From Ailanthus altissimus (Eukaryota > Streptophyta > Magnoliopsida > Sapindales > Simaroubaceae): 64,000 bases of DNA. Numbering within the stretch: the first letter of the stretch is position 1; the number at the start of each line of letters is the position of its first letter. A program made the position numbers and the translations under genes. Positions 13,743 to 25,757 of the stretch are shown here, one piece after another. The stretch spans positions 34,283,001 through 34,347,000 of the forward strand of contig OX327683.1 in assembly GCA_946807835.1 (NCBI GenBank), written 5' to 3'. The notes under the pieces were generated by a model. That model did not search any database and was not told the origin of the DNA. It was given only the letters and a program-made list of their open reading frames with translations.

Positions 13743-14273
13743 TCAAGCATTTTCTGAAAAATACCCTACAGCATCATTATAATTCTTACATATATCAGAA
13801 ACTATGGTTGAAACAAACTCTACAACGCCCTCTAGAATCTCCGGTAAAGATTTCAACACCCCATCAAACGAATCCCTTCTTTGCTCCATTAGATCTCCAA
13901 TGGTTGACCCTGAGTTAACAGCTGACTCTATGACAGCTTGTATAAACATATCAAAAGCAGAAGAAATTAAAGAACCTACTGCTTTCATTACGAGCTGCAA
14001 AATGTTATCAGCACATGCTCTGATGGCTTCTGCTAAATGTTCTAATGCGCCCTGGATTGCTTCGCCGGGAACTTTGAATGCTTGGATGATTAAGAACAGA
14101 AGGTAAGCAATAGAACTGAAGATTAACCGAATAATGACGGTTGATATAATGCTAATTACAAAGAAAATGAATTTTAGAAGCAAAACGACCATGTTTAGTT
14201 TGGATTCAGGGGACCAGAAGAAGAAAAGACTTGGCAGGAAAGGCAACCTGTTATTGAAGCTTGAAACCATCAA
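13743..14273 (-). CDS. Small membrane-associated protein of unknown function
   Basis: This single-exon frame encodes 176 aa from the ATG at 14273, or 149 aa from a downstream in-frame ATG at 14192 that starts MVVLLLKFIFF. The second start gives one strong N-terminal hydrophobic stretch (VVLLLKFIFFVISIISTVII and onward, about 35 residues). After it come amphipathic helices rich in Ala, Ile, Val, Glu and Asp, including VPGEAIQGALEHLAEAIR and an acidic VLKSLPEILEGVVEF segment. I recognise no catalytic motif or named domain. A TATA box lies only about 24 bp upstream of the first ATG, which favours the second start. The opposite-strand ORF at 13804-14106 is a shadow. It could be a lineage-specific plant gene. 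It is coding-like because of its length and helical periodicity. Confidence 0.6.
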   Translation of the reverse strand: MMVSSFNNRLPFLPSLFFFWSPESKLNMVVLLLKFIFFVISIISTVIIRLIFSSIAYLLFLIIQAFKVPGEAIQGALEHLAEAIRACADNILQLVMKAVGSLISSAFDMFIQAVIESAVNSGSTIGDLMEQRRDSFDGVLKSLPEILEGVVEFVSTIVSDICKNYNDAVGYFSENA

Positions 14274-14296
14274 TCTGGGGAAATTGTTTAGTGAAT

Positions 14297-14306
14297 CTTT
14301 TATATA
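14297..14306 (-). promoter_or_regulatory. TATA box for the small membrane-protein gene
   Basis: The minus strand reads CTATATAAAAG here, a near-consensus plant TATA box. Transcription would be expected to start about 25-35 bp downstream, around 14270. That leaves the ATG at 14273 at or before the start site and the ATG at 14192 well placed. Confidence 0.55.
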
Positions 14307-14543
14307 GTTAGAACGTTGAATCTGATTAACATGATGTTTATGTTGACGTAATATAAGTAGTTGTTGTTGTCCTCACTCTTTCTTGGAAATTCATCAAGGT
14401 AAACAACATTAGGACTTTTTAAAATGGAAGATTCTAATTAATATATTTCTCAGTATATATACACCGCGTCTCTGAAAAATGAGATAAAAAATTTTATTAG
14501 CCAATAAACTAGAGAAATTATTCGAGCGGCTTTATTAATCTGG

Positions 14544-15103
14544 GAATTATTCAATTGCAGTTCACAAGTCAACGAGAGGAGACCACGTCGCTGGGTTAAC
14601 ACGGCTGAGTAACAGAAGCAGAGTTGACGTTGGAGTTGGGTTTTATTAGAGCATTTGAGAGAAGAGTTCAATAATTTTTTTTTGAATTATTCAATTGCAG
14701 TTCACAAGTCAACGAGAGGAGACTACGTTACTGGGTTAACACGGCCAAGTAACAGAAGCAGAGTTGACGTTCGAGTTGAGTTTTATTAGAGCATTTGAGA
14801 GAAGAGTTCAATAATTTTTTTTTGAATTATTCAATTGCAGTTCACAAGTCAACGAGAGGAGACTACGTTACTGGGTTAACACGGCCAAGTAACAGAAGCA
14901 GAGTTGACGTTCGAGTTGAGTTTTATTAGAGCATTTGAGAGAAGAGTTCAATAATTTTTTTTTGAATTATTCAATTGCAGTTCACAAGTCAACGAGAGGA
15001 GACCACGTTACTGGGTTAACACGACCAAGTAACAGAAGCAGAGTTGACGTTGGAGTTGGGTTTTATTAGAGCATTTGAGAGAAGAGTTCAATATTTTTTT
15101 AAA
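14544..15103. repeat. Tandem array of four 140-bp repeats
   Basis: Units begin with GAATTATTCAATTGCAG at 14544, 14684, 14824 and 14964, so the period is exactly 140 bp. Units 2 and 3 look identical. Units 1 and 4 differ from them at a handful of sites, for example GGAGTTGGG against CGAGTTGAG. Every unit carries AAGTCAACG (a W-box core TTGACT on the minus strand), GAGTTGACGTT (TTGAC plus a TGACG bZIP-type core) and GGGTTAACACG. The array lies about 270 bp upstream of the small membrane-protein gene on its promoter side. Confidence 0.95.
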
Positions 15104-15683
15104 AAAAAAACAAAATTGGCTTATAAATCCAGCTAGTGTATGTGATTGCCTATTCAAATCCCGACTCCTGACTTGACTCGGCTCTTTAACAAGAATTAAT
15201 TGCTAGCCCTAGCCAATTGGTAGTAGAACGATTATTATATCTCGGAGGAGAATAAAATATATAGAGACGTTTTCCGGAAGTTGCTTCGAGAAAGAAGCAA
15301 ACAATTACAAAATATGGAGTTGCTTGCAAGGACTTGATATTTAATCAGAGGACAATACATTCGCTCCAATTATTTTGTTGCTTTTAGAAAGGGTTTACCA
15401 CTGTTAATTAATCGTCCAACAATGCTACAGCCACAATCATACGGAGAAGCTCCATAATCGTTCAGGATCTACAACTTAAAAAGAGACTTCACATCACTTG
15501 TTCCAATATACAAAGAGAAATCACGGCAGAACAGGCTTTAATATACAACCGAAAATAAACAAGTGCTCAGCACACCAAAATCTAAATGCAGAGAATCAAA
15601 CGCCTATATACAAAATAAAGTTCCACACAATAACCTCCTCCTCTTTTTACAGAGACCTCCTTCCTTTTCTCTCTGATTAGTAA
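15104..15683. other. Intergenic DNA and 3' end of the DUF760 gene
   Basis: No coding frame is supported. The right 200-300 bp should be the 3' untranslated region of the minus-strand gene that ends at 15684. Confidence 0.5.
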
Positions 15684-18535
15684 CTAGTTTTCTTTCAGCT
15701 TATACACAGAGTCTACATATTCTTCTGTGTCCCAAAGAAAAGAACCAAAAGCAATTGCCTCCTGGACCAACCTCTTCAAGCTCGAAAACGATGTTAAGAT
15801 CACCTCATCAGCCTCGAGCAAACCCTTCTTTCCATCCCCAAAGAGTGCACAGCTGTGCTTCTCAATCAAATTTACTGCCTCCTTAGATCTCAATTTTGCA
15901 CATCTCTGTAATGTCTCGGGGTCAAAACCCATGACGTAACACTTCAATTTTTCTTGCTTAGGCTCCTGCCTACTTGTCCCTGCACCAAATGAAACAGGGC
16001 ATGTGTTGTTTATGCCACCAAAAACAAGATTTGTCATTCCATAAGGCCACATTTCTGGGAACTGAAGGGAGTTCCTATGACTAAGGTGAAGGTCTTGATG
16101 GGGCAATGCAAGAGACTGTTCCAGGTGGTGTCTTAATGAAGCAGACTTCAGGAAGTAACCATACAAGATTGAAGCAGCATACACACGGCCAAGGTGGAGT
16201 CGTTGGATCTCAGTTGTAGTCCAATTGTCTGTGACACTGGAATTGGCTCTTAAGCCAATGACAGTGGAGATATGTTCCCTTATCATCTCCAAGATCTCAA
16301 AGCTATAGATTGACTCTAGTTCCCAATCCTTTGAAGGCCAAATTTCTAGTCTGCCATTGTAGATGCATCTGGAGAGCTTTGGAACCAATGAGACTCTGAT
16401 CTCAGAGAACTTGTAAAATATTAACATATACATAACATCTTCAACAGCAGTTTGACATTCGTGCTCCTTCAATTGGGCAATCCTTCTGGTAGTCAGAAAA
16501 CAAAAAGATTAATTACAGTGAATATTTTAGAGACAGAATACTTTCAATTTAAGTGTTTTAGTCCACCAAAGCATTCCAGGTCCCGAATGGTGCTTATGTC
16601 TTAAGTAATTTGTTGAGGGTAATGGTCATGCTACTATGGTAAAATCAATTAACTTTGGCATAACAGCATTGTATTTATTGCCTCGCGACATTTATAGATA
16701 AACAACTAAATTCTTTTTGTGTCAATCATTGCTATGATATCTGATTGCTCTGTATTCAACTGAGGATAAATGTGAGAGAGATAGAGAGAGAGAGAGAGGA
16801 TCATTGACTGTTTAAGTTATTGAAAAGATGAGAAAAGGATAATTATGACAAGGCATGATTCATGCATGAGGTGTAAGTCAAACTTTTGGCGTACACCTCA
16901 GATGAAAAACTAAGTGCATGCTTCCAAGTCAACAAGAAGGGGAAATGGGGTGACAAATGCACACTCGAAAAGAGCCAATGCTATGGTCTGAGATAGCGCA
17001 AATCCAGAATTTTCATCCATTGTAAACTACACAACTCACCACTTGTAGAACTTATTAGTAGTTTGGAACTCTTTCTTGTGTCCAAAGATTTTCAAAAGCT
17101 TTTCATAGTTTAAAAGTGATAAGCAAAAGGAATAGGCTAAAGCAAAAATTAATAATTATTTGGACTAGCACACAGATGAATGCTTTGTTGCTGGTCATTA
17201 AGAAAAGAAAAAATGCTATACAAAAGACACGCAACGTTAACCTTCCCAGCTACAAAAATTATGGTTGGCTTTTTAGTAAACCAGCTGGCAACTGTGAGGT
17301 TTCAATTTAAACAAGAAACCAGTAAAGTGGTAAGTGAACATATACTTTGACAAAAAAAAATTACACTAAATCAGAAACTTAAACATGCTATTAAACACCC
17401 ATCTGAAAAAACTATCAAACCTTCAAAGCTCAGTTGATCTCAGATATTAAGGGTTCACCACTTTTCTCTCATTCAGCAAGGAAGTCCAGAAAATGCTTAG
17501 GCATAAGGAGATTCACAACCTATTTTACACAATCTGTTTGATTAATGTTTTTATAACTCAAAACAATGAACCAAAAGTGAACAGACAGAATAAAAAATTT
17601 ATCATCGAGATTTGAAGTCCATAGAATATTCCGACAAAGGATTCCACTTTCAGGATGCTAAAAATGTCTAAATGTTTACCCGAACTCAAACAATTTATGA
17701 AGGGTTCTTGTCTTCCAGAGTGGTCAATTGTACAAAATGGGACCAATTAATTTCTGAGTCGTACAGTCTATGATTGTGGTAGTTTGATAGCCAATCAAAA
17801 AATTGTCATTCACATCATACAAATAAACCTAATTCATAAAAACCTCTGTGACGTTGAGTTCACAAATTAAAATTCCACACTACTTGGCAACAAAATAAAT
17901 CAACTTACCATCACAACATTCATAACTTACCAAAAAAACACGAATCACCACCATATGCGGAACCAGAACTACTCTGTACAAAACCACCCAGTTACTCTAA
18001 CATGTGTAGCATAACACTAATCCACTCTCATCAAACGCTAAAAACACCCGCAACTTACCAAATCAAACACAAACGAATCCCTAAAACACACGAACACAAA
18101 ATAACCAACAAAAACAAAGTACCTATGAAGCGACGCTTCATCGGAGCCGGAGCTGAGGAACATCCTGGAAACAGCGGCGTCGCGATCATCGGCCAACTGC
18201 TTCAGCTCATCCGAGACCGCGCGGTTGAAGTACTGGCGCTGGTTCTGCAACACCCGACTCAGGAACTTGCCGGCCGGAGAGTTCGGCTCGAGCGGCGTGT
18301 TCAACGGGCTGCTACTGAACTCGCAGTGGCTCGGCCCGGCCCTCGCTACCACGACTTGTACCTTCCGGTTCGGGAAAGTAAAACAAGTATTTTTGGTGCC
18401 GACGGTTGCGAAATTCAGGCCGAGGAATCGCCGGTGCGCGAAATTTGGAGGGAAAGTGTGGGACCCCTTGGATATAGAAGGGGGAAACGGAAGCGTTTTG
18501 GGGGGACTGTGGAGGGAGAGACTATAGTCCATCAA
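15684..18535 (-). CDS. DUF760 family protein, predicted plastid-targeted (UV-B-induced At3g17800-like), 404 aa
   Basis: Two minus-strand exons, 18123-18535 and 15684-16485, join at phase 2 across a 1.64-kb GT-AG intron and give 404 residues. The first 60-65 residues are Ser/Pro/Phe-rich with few acids, like a chloroplast transit peptide. The mature part starts with SPAGKFLSRVLQNQRQYF and EQLKQLADDRD-like helices, then YMLIFYKFSEIRVSLVPKLS, IYSFEILEMIREHIS, the LGRVYAASILYGYFLKSASL segment and the C-terminal VMGFDPETLQRCAKLRSKEA block. This is the wording of the plant DUF760 family that includes the UV-B-induced protein AT3G17800. The biochemical role is unknown. The start was chosen because it opens the transit peptide and MMDYSLSL is the first Met in frame. 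The gene appears intact. Confidence 0.88.
16773..16798. repeat. GA/AG microsatellite in the DUF760 intron
   Basis: A run of GAGAGAGATAGAGAGAG with one interruption lies inside the single intron of the DUF760 gene. Nothing else in that intron looks coding. Confidence 0.85.
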
Positions 18536-19929
18536 CTGTGTACGGTGAGCGCAGACGAAAATTTGTTACGGAGTGTGAAGAGATAGGGTTAGTTGAGGGA
18601 TGATAATATATGCATTATGCCATTTGGATAGGCTTCTTTGGAATTTTAAACTTGCTTTCCTTTTTAATGATTTAGATATTATAAAAGCAAATGAGTGGGA
18701 GAGAGATTGTGAGTGCTTCGGTGCTTTCTGCTGTACGTATTTCCTTAATGTTCACGCGTTGTCAACGTGCCACGTGGAGATGATTCTATATGGGACAGAT
18801 GGGACTACCCGACTAGGTGCAGTGTTTGATGGATGTTTTCATTTTCGTTAGTATCGATTGTATTTGATAATAACAAAATATACCAAGAGTCAACAGATCC
18901 CATAATCAATCACCACTCTAGATAACTTATCATGTTCTTCACCTGCGTTTCCCATTCATGTTCGGTGTCTCTGTGGGCGACGTATAACTTTTAACATTTT
19001 GAATTAATTAATATGAAATAATATATTAAACATTTAATTTTAACTGATATGTGTAATTTTTAGTGTGATTACATTTGTAATTGATTTACAGTTTGATTAA
19101 TTTTTTTTTTTTGGCCAAAAAAAAAGCGAAAATGTTTTTTAAGTGATCGTACTCGTAATGGTAATATATTGTGTGCGGAATAAATATAAGTCGTAGCATC
19201 AACCTTATCTGCATAGAATCTTGAGCTTTTGGGTGAAAGAACTTATCTTACTTGATTTGAAAGGGTTTCTGAAATTAGAAGTCAAGCCCATAGTTTTAGT
19301 CCGTTGGATCCGCACCATCCGTTAAATTATTCAAGTCCATAACCAAATCCAATCTGATAAGATAAGCGTGCCAGACAATACATTGCGTGTGTGCTTTTTA
19401 GTCTAATTTTTTTTTTTAAAAAAAAATTGTTTTTATGTTATATGAATTTATTAAAATAATGTTAATTTTGCAAAATGATAAGTCATATATACTGACATAA
19501 AAAATAAAATTACAAAATAAATAATTACTTAACACTGGTTAAAATATTGCCACATTACATATCACGTCAATTTGAATAAAATTTTTGTAAACGTGGTATT
19601 ATTATACTGAACGTTTGAGTCTTGTCAACTTGCCTTGTAGAGAAAATGTTATTGGGACTAGGTGCCTAAACCCATTGAAAAATATAAGTTTAAATTACGT
19701 ATCACCATTTATTTTAAATACAGTGTTATTCTTAAGTTAGATTAGGTATGTTATTTTGGAGTTATAGAGTTTAATAGCAATAATACCTCACAAACCTCTG
19801 CTCATTTACTTTTTACTGGTCGAAACTTGATAATTTGAAGCCAACTCTGCAGGCTGAATTTGAAACCCCATTCAAAAATCAATAAAAAAAAGCTCCAAGC
19901 TGGTAATCAAAATTAATTGCCAAATTAAA
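18536..19929. other. Promoter side of the DUF760 gene and non-coding DNA
   Basis: Bases 18536-18900 are moderately GC-rich and should contain the minus-strand gene's leader and promoter. No convincing gene is present. The rest is AT-rich. Confidence 0.5.
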
Positions 19930-20958
19930 AAGTGATAAAGATAATTTTATCCTAAAATAATTAATTAACAACTTTGTTTTTGTAAAATATAAAATATCTA
20001 ATTTTACTTTAATACGTTAATTTTTATCGTTAATTTAGATAAAAAATTTATATTTAATATATTTTTATTATTTTACCCCAAATATATAAATAGACAAGTG
20101 TCATTGTATGATTTGTTATAAATAATATGTGTCGTCATATAATTTGTTATATTATTAATAAAATAAATTTAAAATAAAACTAATAATGTCGCCAAAAACG
20201 ACAGCCGGCGACTGTCATTCTACGACATGTCGATAACAAAAATTTATCAAATTCACATTATTGGATTCAATTTTTCTTGATCTATACCGAGATCAGCTGT
20301 TGATCTATCCACATGTGTTGGCGGTGTAAGTCACCGCTCCACTGTTTAACGGCGACCGCCACCACTCTTCACCATTTTTGACCATTTTTTGGTCTTCTTT
20401 TTTTTACCAAAACTGATCCCACCACTGTATAGATAAAAAAAAAATAGAATTCAGTGATGTGAATTTGATAAATTTTTATTGTCGGCGTGTCACCAAAAAA
20501 TGGTTGCTGACGGCCGGCCGACCGCCATTTTTGATGACAGTGTCAATTTTTATTTTTAATTATTTTTAATTTATTTACAAAATATTTTTAAAAAATTAAC
20601 TAATTATATAGTGACACGTGTCTAAACGTACTAATTATATTTTAACACGTGTCTAAACGTACTAATTATATTTTAACACGTGTCATATTATTATAGTTTA
20701 TTTTTAAAATTATATTAAATTAATTTAATGAATGAGATTGTGCCACGTATTCGAAAAGATAATGAATATGTAAGATTGTTTCACCTGTTAAATGAGTAAT
20801 TTATTTATATGATTATATTATATTTTTATTCTTTCACTATTAAAATTAATGACAAAAATTAATAAATTATGATAAAATTAAATATTTTATATCTAACGAG
20901 ATAAAATATAAAATTGTTAATTAACTTAAAATATTATAGTGAAATTATTTTTACTCCA
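19930..20958. mobile_element. MULE-like fold-back element of about 1.03 kb
   Basis: The left side (19930-20290) and the reverse complement of the right side (20440-20958) align with matching landmarks. At the outer ends these are AATAATT..AATTAACAA and TATAAAATAT.TAATTTTA. Further in they are GACAGCCGGCGAC against GTCGGCCGGCCGTC, and AAAAATTTATCAAATTCACAT, which is almost identical in both arms. There is no transposase ORF. The GC-rich patches (20200-20230, 20300-20350, 20500-20540) belong to the inner arms. Ends and target duplication are approximate. Confidence 0.65.
20614..20685. repeat. 31-bp direct repeat carrying a G-box, 2.3 copies
   Basis: ACACGTGTC occurs at 20614, 20645 and 20676. 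The 22-base spacer between copies is identical in the two full units. Each contains CACGTG, the G-box core. The array lies in the right arm of the fold-back element and is absent from the left arm. Confidence 0.9.
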
Positions 20959-23900
20959 GTTAAAAAATATTTACAGATTGTAGAATTGAATCATACAGTG
21001 ACTGTGTCCAAGTTCACATCGCGGCTTATGATATTGGCACTCCTTTTTCATTGGTGGTTTTGAACCAAGTGGAAGCATTAACAGTGAAGCCATGCAAAGT
21101 ATTTTCAGTGGAAATACCATGCCTACTTCACGAGATCAATTTTAAAGAGGTCAACAAGTTCTCTCGCGGTTCTGACACCTCGCTCCGTGGAGCTGTGAAG
21201 GACAGAGTGACGGAACAGAATGACTAAGAAGCTATGAAGCACACGACCAGGCCAAGCTGCAGCCTGCATCTGGTGATGGAGGCGCCATTGGTGTTTAATT
21301 CTGTCTCGGTTCTTTTTTATGTTATATATATAATATATTGCTATCTCTGTAATTGATGAATGATTTACGACTGGCAAAAAAACCTGTTAACAATTATTTA
21401 AATAATTGAAATGATTCTCTATGATAACGAGATTTAATTTGGAACTCTTAATCAATCTCTTCCATGGACGATATCACATGAATATATATGAAATGCATGG
21501 TTGACGTTTGGTTTTTTATTTTTTTAAATATGCCGACACGGGTATATATAACGATTATTTTGAAGATTTATTGTAATGATGCAAATTATTGTATAATGGA
21601 ATGAACTTTGAATTTTGTCTTTTTTTATTGAAAAATTAATTTTTTTTAGTCAACAAATTTTAAATTTATATTTAAAATAATGAGTGTAAACTTCTTAAAA
21701 TAACGAGTGCGAACTTTTTAAATTGAGCTATATTGATGAATATAAAACTTAGTTGTTTTGATTTGCTCTTATTAAAAAAAAAAATACAAGTTGTTATGAT
21801 CTCGTTGATAATAATTTCGACGATTGTCTTTTAATGCTTATATCAATTATCTTAGGAAAGTTATTGAAAATAATTTGATAAAGAAAGAATGACATTATCC
21901 AATTGTTATTATCTTGAGTACCCCTTTTATAGTCTTATTCATGTTCAAATTTAGTGAGCAAAATGTCAATCTATTTTCTCTTTATTATCAACATGTTCGT
22001 GGTGATTGAAATCTCAAAGATAAAGCCACTTATCTTATGAGTGGTATAATTTAAAAATCGTAGTCACTTATTATGGGAGATGTGCGTTGATATTTTTTTG
22101 TGATCCTTGGGATCATTTCCTGAATGGGAGAAGATGGTAGTTATTGATTAAACTCGCGTTGCCGAAGATTTAAAGCTTCTGAGGAGTATATTTTGTTTAT
22201 GAGGCCTCAAACCGTATAAGGAATGTGCTCGGCGTGTACCTAAATACGAACCAGTTCGGCTCGAATGGATTAAAAGGCCCGAAGTATGATTAGTTAGGTT
22301 GAGCTGATGGGAAATTTGAGCTCATTACATTGGTGCTGATTTCTGGTATGGGCCTGGGCATTTAGTTAATCCGGTTTCTGAGGAGAACATATTTATATCC
22401 AAAGCAGTAGTCATTAAACACATATTTAACCAGAAAAAAAACGAAAAACAAAAACTGCTTGATTTTAAGAAATTGGAAGATAAGTTTTTCAATTTTCTAA
22501 ACAGTATCTTATAAAATAGGCACAAAAATTTCGGAACACCTTAGACACTCAGTGTTCGTCGGACGAGTAAACGGATCATTATTAAAAACTAACATTAGAC
22601 CATTTTCCACGTATAGTATGATGATGATTATAAGAACGACCAAACCACCAAGCATGCATCGCACGCTTGAAGAGACTGGAGAGACAAAGCTGGAGCACTT
22701 TCTTTTCAGACTCTTAATTTGCCATTGCTGGCTAATTAATGTTTATGCAAAAGCTTTTGCGCCGTGTCACATGCGGAAAACAACTTAGAAAGAAGGTGTC
22801 GACTGCATAACTAAACGCCGCGTTTAGAAAATCTCATTTTCTCAAAAAAAAAACCAATATTCATGCCTACTGACCAAGGACAATTGTTGGTCATATTACT
22901 TATCAATATCAAAATTCATTGAATGATTGTGATTACATAATTTATCACCTATTACATAATTTTATTCAATAATCATTTAACATGTCGTTTAAAATAAAAA
23001 TTAAAAAATATAACAGTATTCTTTATTGCATGGTGGGGGTGTGCGTATATCGAATGTATTAAAAAAAGTTTATTAGAGCCAATTAATTTTATTAACATTT
23101 GAGAAAAATAGCGAAGCTAAACTTGGACGATAGCACTCATATGGCTCTCGCAATTGTAGTAGCGAATAGCGAGGGCTTTTACTCAGCAGAATCTATAAAA
23201 AAACAAAACAAAGAAGCATTGGGTCCATCTGAGTCACTTTTAAAAGTGATGGACCCAACACAGCCGGTCAGCATTTACCATTAAAAAGCTGATAAGAAAA
23301 ATGAAAGTTAAAAACTGAATAGCATAAAGAGGAAAGGCAATAAGATATAGATTAGCTGCTACTGCGTTCCTCGAAGTTGAAGTTGAGGTTCACAAAAAAT
23401 GGACCGTTGGCATAAAGTTAAAAGAGAAGGAAAAAGATTATAGAACATGGGACCAACAAGAAAAATAACCGTTGGTTGTCTCCATAATATCATGCAGCCG
23501 TTGAATGAAACTCTCTTATTATTTTTACTAAAATACGCCGAAAATTGTACTATTGTTTTCTTTTGCTTTGGGGGTCTAAATTAAATAGATAATAATACAT
23601 AGTTACAAATAACAATAAGAAACGTTTCTCTATGGAAGTACAGAATATAAGAAAATGGAAAGTGATTTGGATGCCCAATTCAATCCTAAGCCTGAAGGGG
23701 GTAAAATAAGTCTAGTTTGTAGTTACATACCAAACAAGGACCAAATGGAGGTTTGAAATGGGACCTTCACAAAAGGGTCAGAGCGAAAAGAATCGATCAT
23801 CTTATTTTGATGTTAAATTTGTGTGACTAAAAGGAATAACAATGGCACCAATTCAGTAATTATTAAACATAACTTGAGATCCCCAAGAGTCATTCAATCC
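20959..23900. other. Non-coding intergenic DNA
   Basis: Only short, low-complexity or non-ATG frames occur. The right end (about 23600-23900) should be the 3' untranslated region of the minus-strand glucanase gene. I see no RNA gene. Confidence 0.5.
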
Positions 23901-25757
23901 TCAAAGAGTCACTCCAGGGAACTTGCAAGATCCATAACCTGAAAAATAACAAAATCAAAACCATCAGCCGCCGATATGACAAACCCAAATCCAAATTCTT
24001 AATGGTCATTTTCAGTATCATTATTACTTCTTCTTAGGGGGTAACTAGTTAATAGAATACATATTAAATAAGTCTCGTTCATTATAGCTCATCTCACACT
24101 CAACCCTTAGAATACTCGTGCGAGTTTGAATTGTTAACTCCATAATTACTAATCATGTTTATATCTTACTCGAATCCCACCGAAATAATCATAATTTTCC
24201 CAAATTTAAAATCATAATAATGATCCTAATGGTGACCTCGGAGCTAGCTAGCAACTATAAGCGATCAAACAAATAACTATTAGGAAAAAAAACTAATAAA
24301 TGAAAATTACTTACTTGGATCCTTAATGGTCTGGGTAGCGAGCCCATTGAAGTAACAAGACCCACCAAGTTTCTTAAACTGAGCCCAATACGAGCTGAAC
24401 GCATAACTCGCGTGCCACACCAACGAATCGGGTTTGAAACACTGCTTACCGGGTTGAATCGGGTCACATGTTTTGTTCCCCTGCGAACACGCGTAAGCTA
24501 GAGCCGACGCCAACGCGCTCATATTGGCTCCCTTAGCCGCCACACACCATATCTTCCCCTTATACAGCTCATTATTCGTCGGCTTCGGCAGCGGCTCGTA
24601 CTCTTTCTCCGGCATATTTCCAGTCAATTCAATCCCGTATACATCTGACCCGTTCGGATATAGTAAACCGAAATGACGCTCCGTACCGGGACCCGGTTTC
24701 TGATTCTCGTTGTAGAGAGAAAAGATAAAAGAAGGTAAAACCCAGCCGGGTCGGGCCGGGGTTCCAATGGCTGGTTTGGTCGTTAGCTTTTTGACGATAT
24801 TTCGGTTGTAAGTGGCGGCATTGTAAATATTGGCTCCAATCTGGTCGTAGTCTCCACCATTGGGCCAACCCGTTTCCGCAATCCAAATCCGAATGTTCGG
24901 GTACCCAAGTCGTTTCATCGCAAAGACGACAGCGTCTAACATCTGATCGAACAGATTGGTGTAGGTTAAATTCGTGCCCGGGTCGGTGAAGGTGATATTT
25001 TTTGCCTCTAAAAGCGCATAATCAAGTTTAATGTTTTTTGGATCCGACGACCAAGGAAAATACGTGTACGCATCTAAGAAGAAGAACGATTTCGTCCGGT
25101 CCAAGAATTGCAACATCGGCTTCATGACAGACTCCGATACATCGGACCGAAACGTACCGTTTGACGGCGGAAACGACGATTCAAGGACATCCATTGCCAG
25201 GGGTGTCCCCACTTTTACTTTCTGGATTCCAAGGACTTTCAAGGAGTATTTGATTTTTCGCATGGCCGGTACAAGGTTGGACCAAGTTAAGTTATCGGGT
25301 AAGCTAAGGATTTCGTTGCCGACAAGGAGATATCGGATTTTGGTATCCGGAAGATAAGGGAGGACATTGTTTTTGACCCATTGATCGGAGATATTTTGGC
25401 TTGAGGAAATGTTGTTGATGAGTTCGTTTGGGACCATGATTGAGACTTGAATGTCTTTGTTTTTGAGGGCTTTAAGGATTTCAGGATTGGCATCGTAGAT
25501 TTTGACGCGTGTTGCCTTCAGAGATTCAACGAGCTTCACTGACTGTGCTGGAGATGGAAGATTGTTGCCCAACTGACCGTAGCAAATACCCACTTTGCTT
25601 GAGATCTCTGCTCCTGAAATACACGAAAATGCGTTTACAATAAAACTACTGCAAATGAAGCAAACCCATAACAAGATTTTGAGAAGAAACTGAACTTACT
25701 GCCAATAGAAGTACAAACGAGAAGAAAGAGGGCAAGCAGGGGAAGAAGACGACCCAT
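23901..25757 (-). CDS. Glucan endo-1,3-beta-glucosidase, GH17 + CBM43 (X8), 464 aa (copy A, intact)
   Basis: Three minus-strand exons, 25700-25757, 24315-25613 and 23901-23938, are joined in phase with GT-AG borders. The predicted 464-residue protein starts with a signal peptide, MGRLLPLLALFLLVCTSIG. The GH17 barrel runs from about residue 25 to 345. The general acid lies in LLVGNEILS (Glu about 120) and the nucleophile in WIAETGWPNGGD (Glu about 266). A CBM43/X8 domain from about residue 374 starts at KIWCVAAKG and has the usual Cys pattern (TCDPIQPGKQC, GGSCYFNG). The last 38-nt exon supplies SYGSCKFPGVTL, which completes the domain. No C-terminal hydrophobic GPI signal follows, so a secreted wall enzyme is likely. 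It hydrolyses 1,3-beta-glucan (callose). Copy B, 2.4 kb upstream on the same strand, is a tandem paralogue. Confidence 0.93.

Noticed and set aside
15110..15180. tRNA/SINE-like A and B boxes (TAGTGTATGTG and ATTCAAATC)
   Set aside because: The spacing is far too short for a Pol III promoter and no cloverleaf can be folded.
18002..18586. Plus-strand 194-codon ORF over the first DUF760 exon
   Set aside because: It overlaps a minus-strand exon with a transit peptide and conserved family wording, and has no recognisable domains of its own.
23099..23284. 61-codon plus-strand frame
   Set aside because: It begins at a TTG, not an ATG, lies in repeat-poor AT-rich DNA and has no family resemblance.
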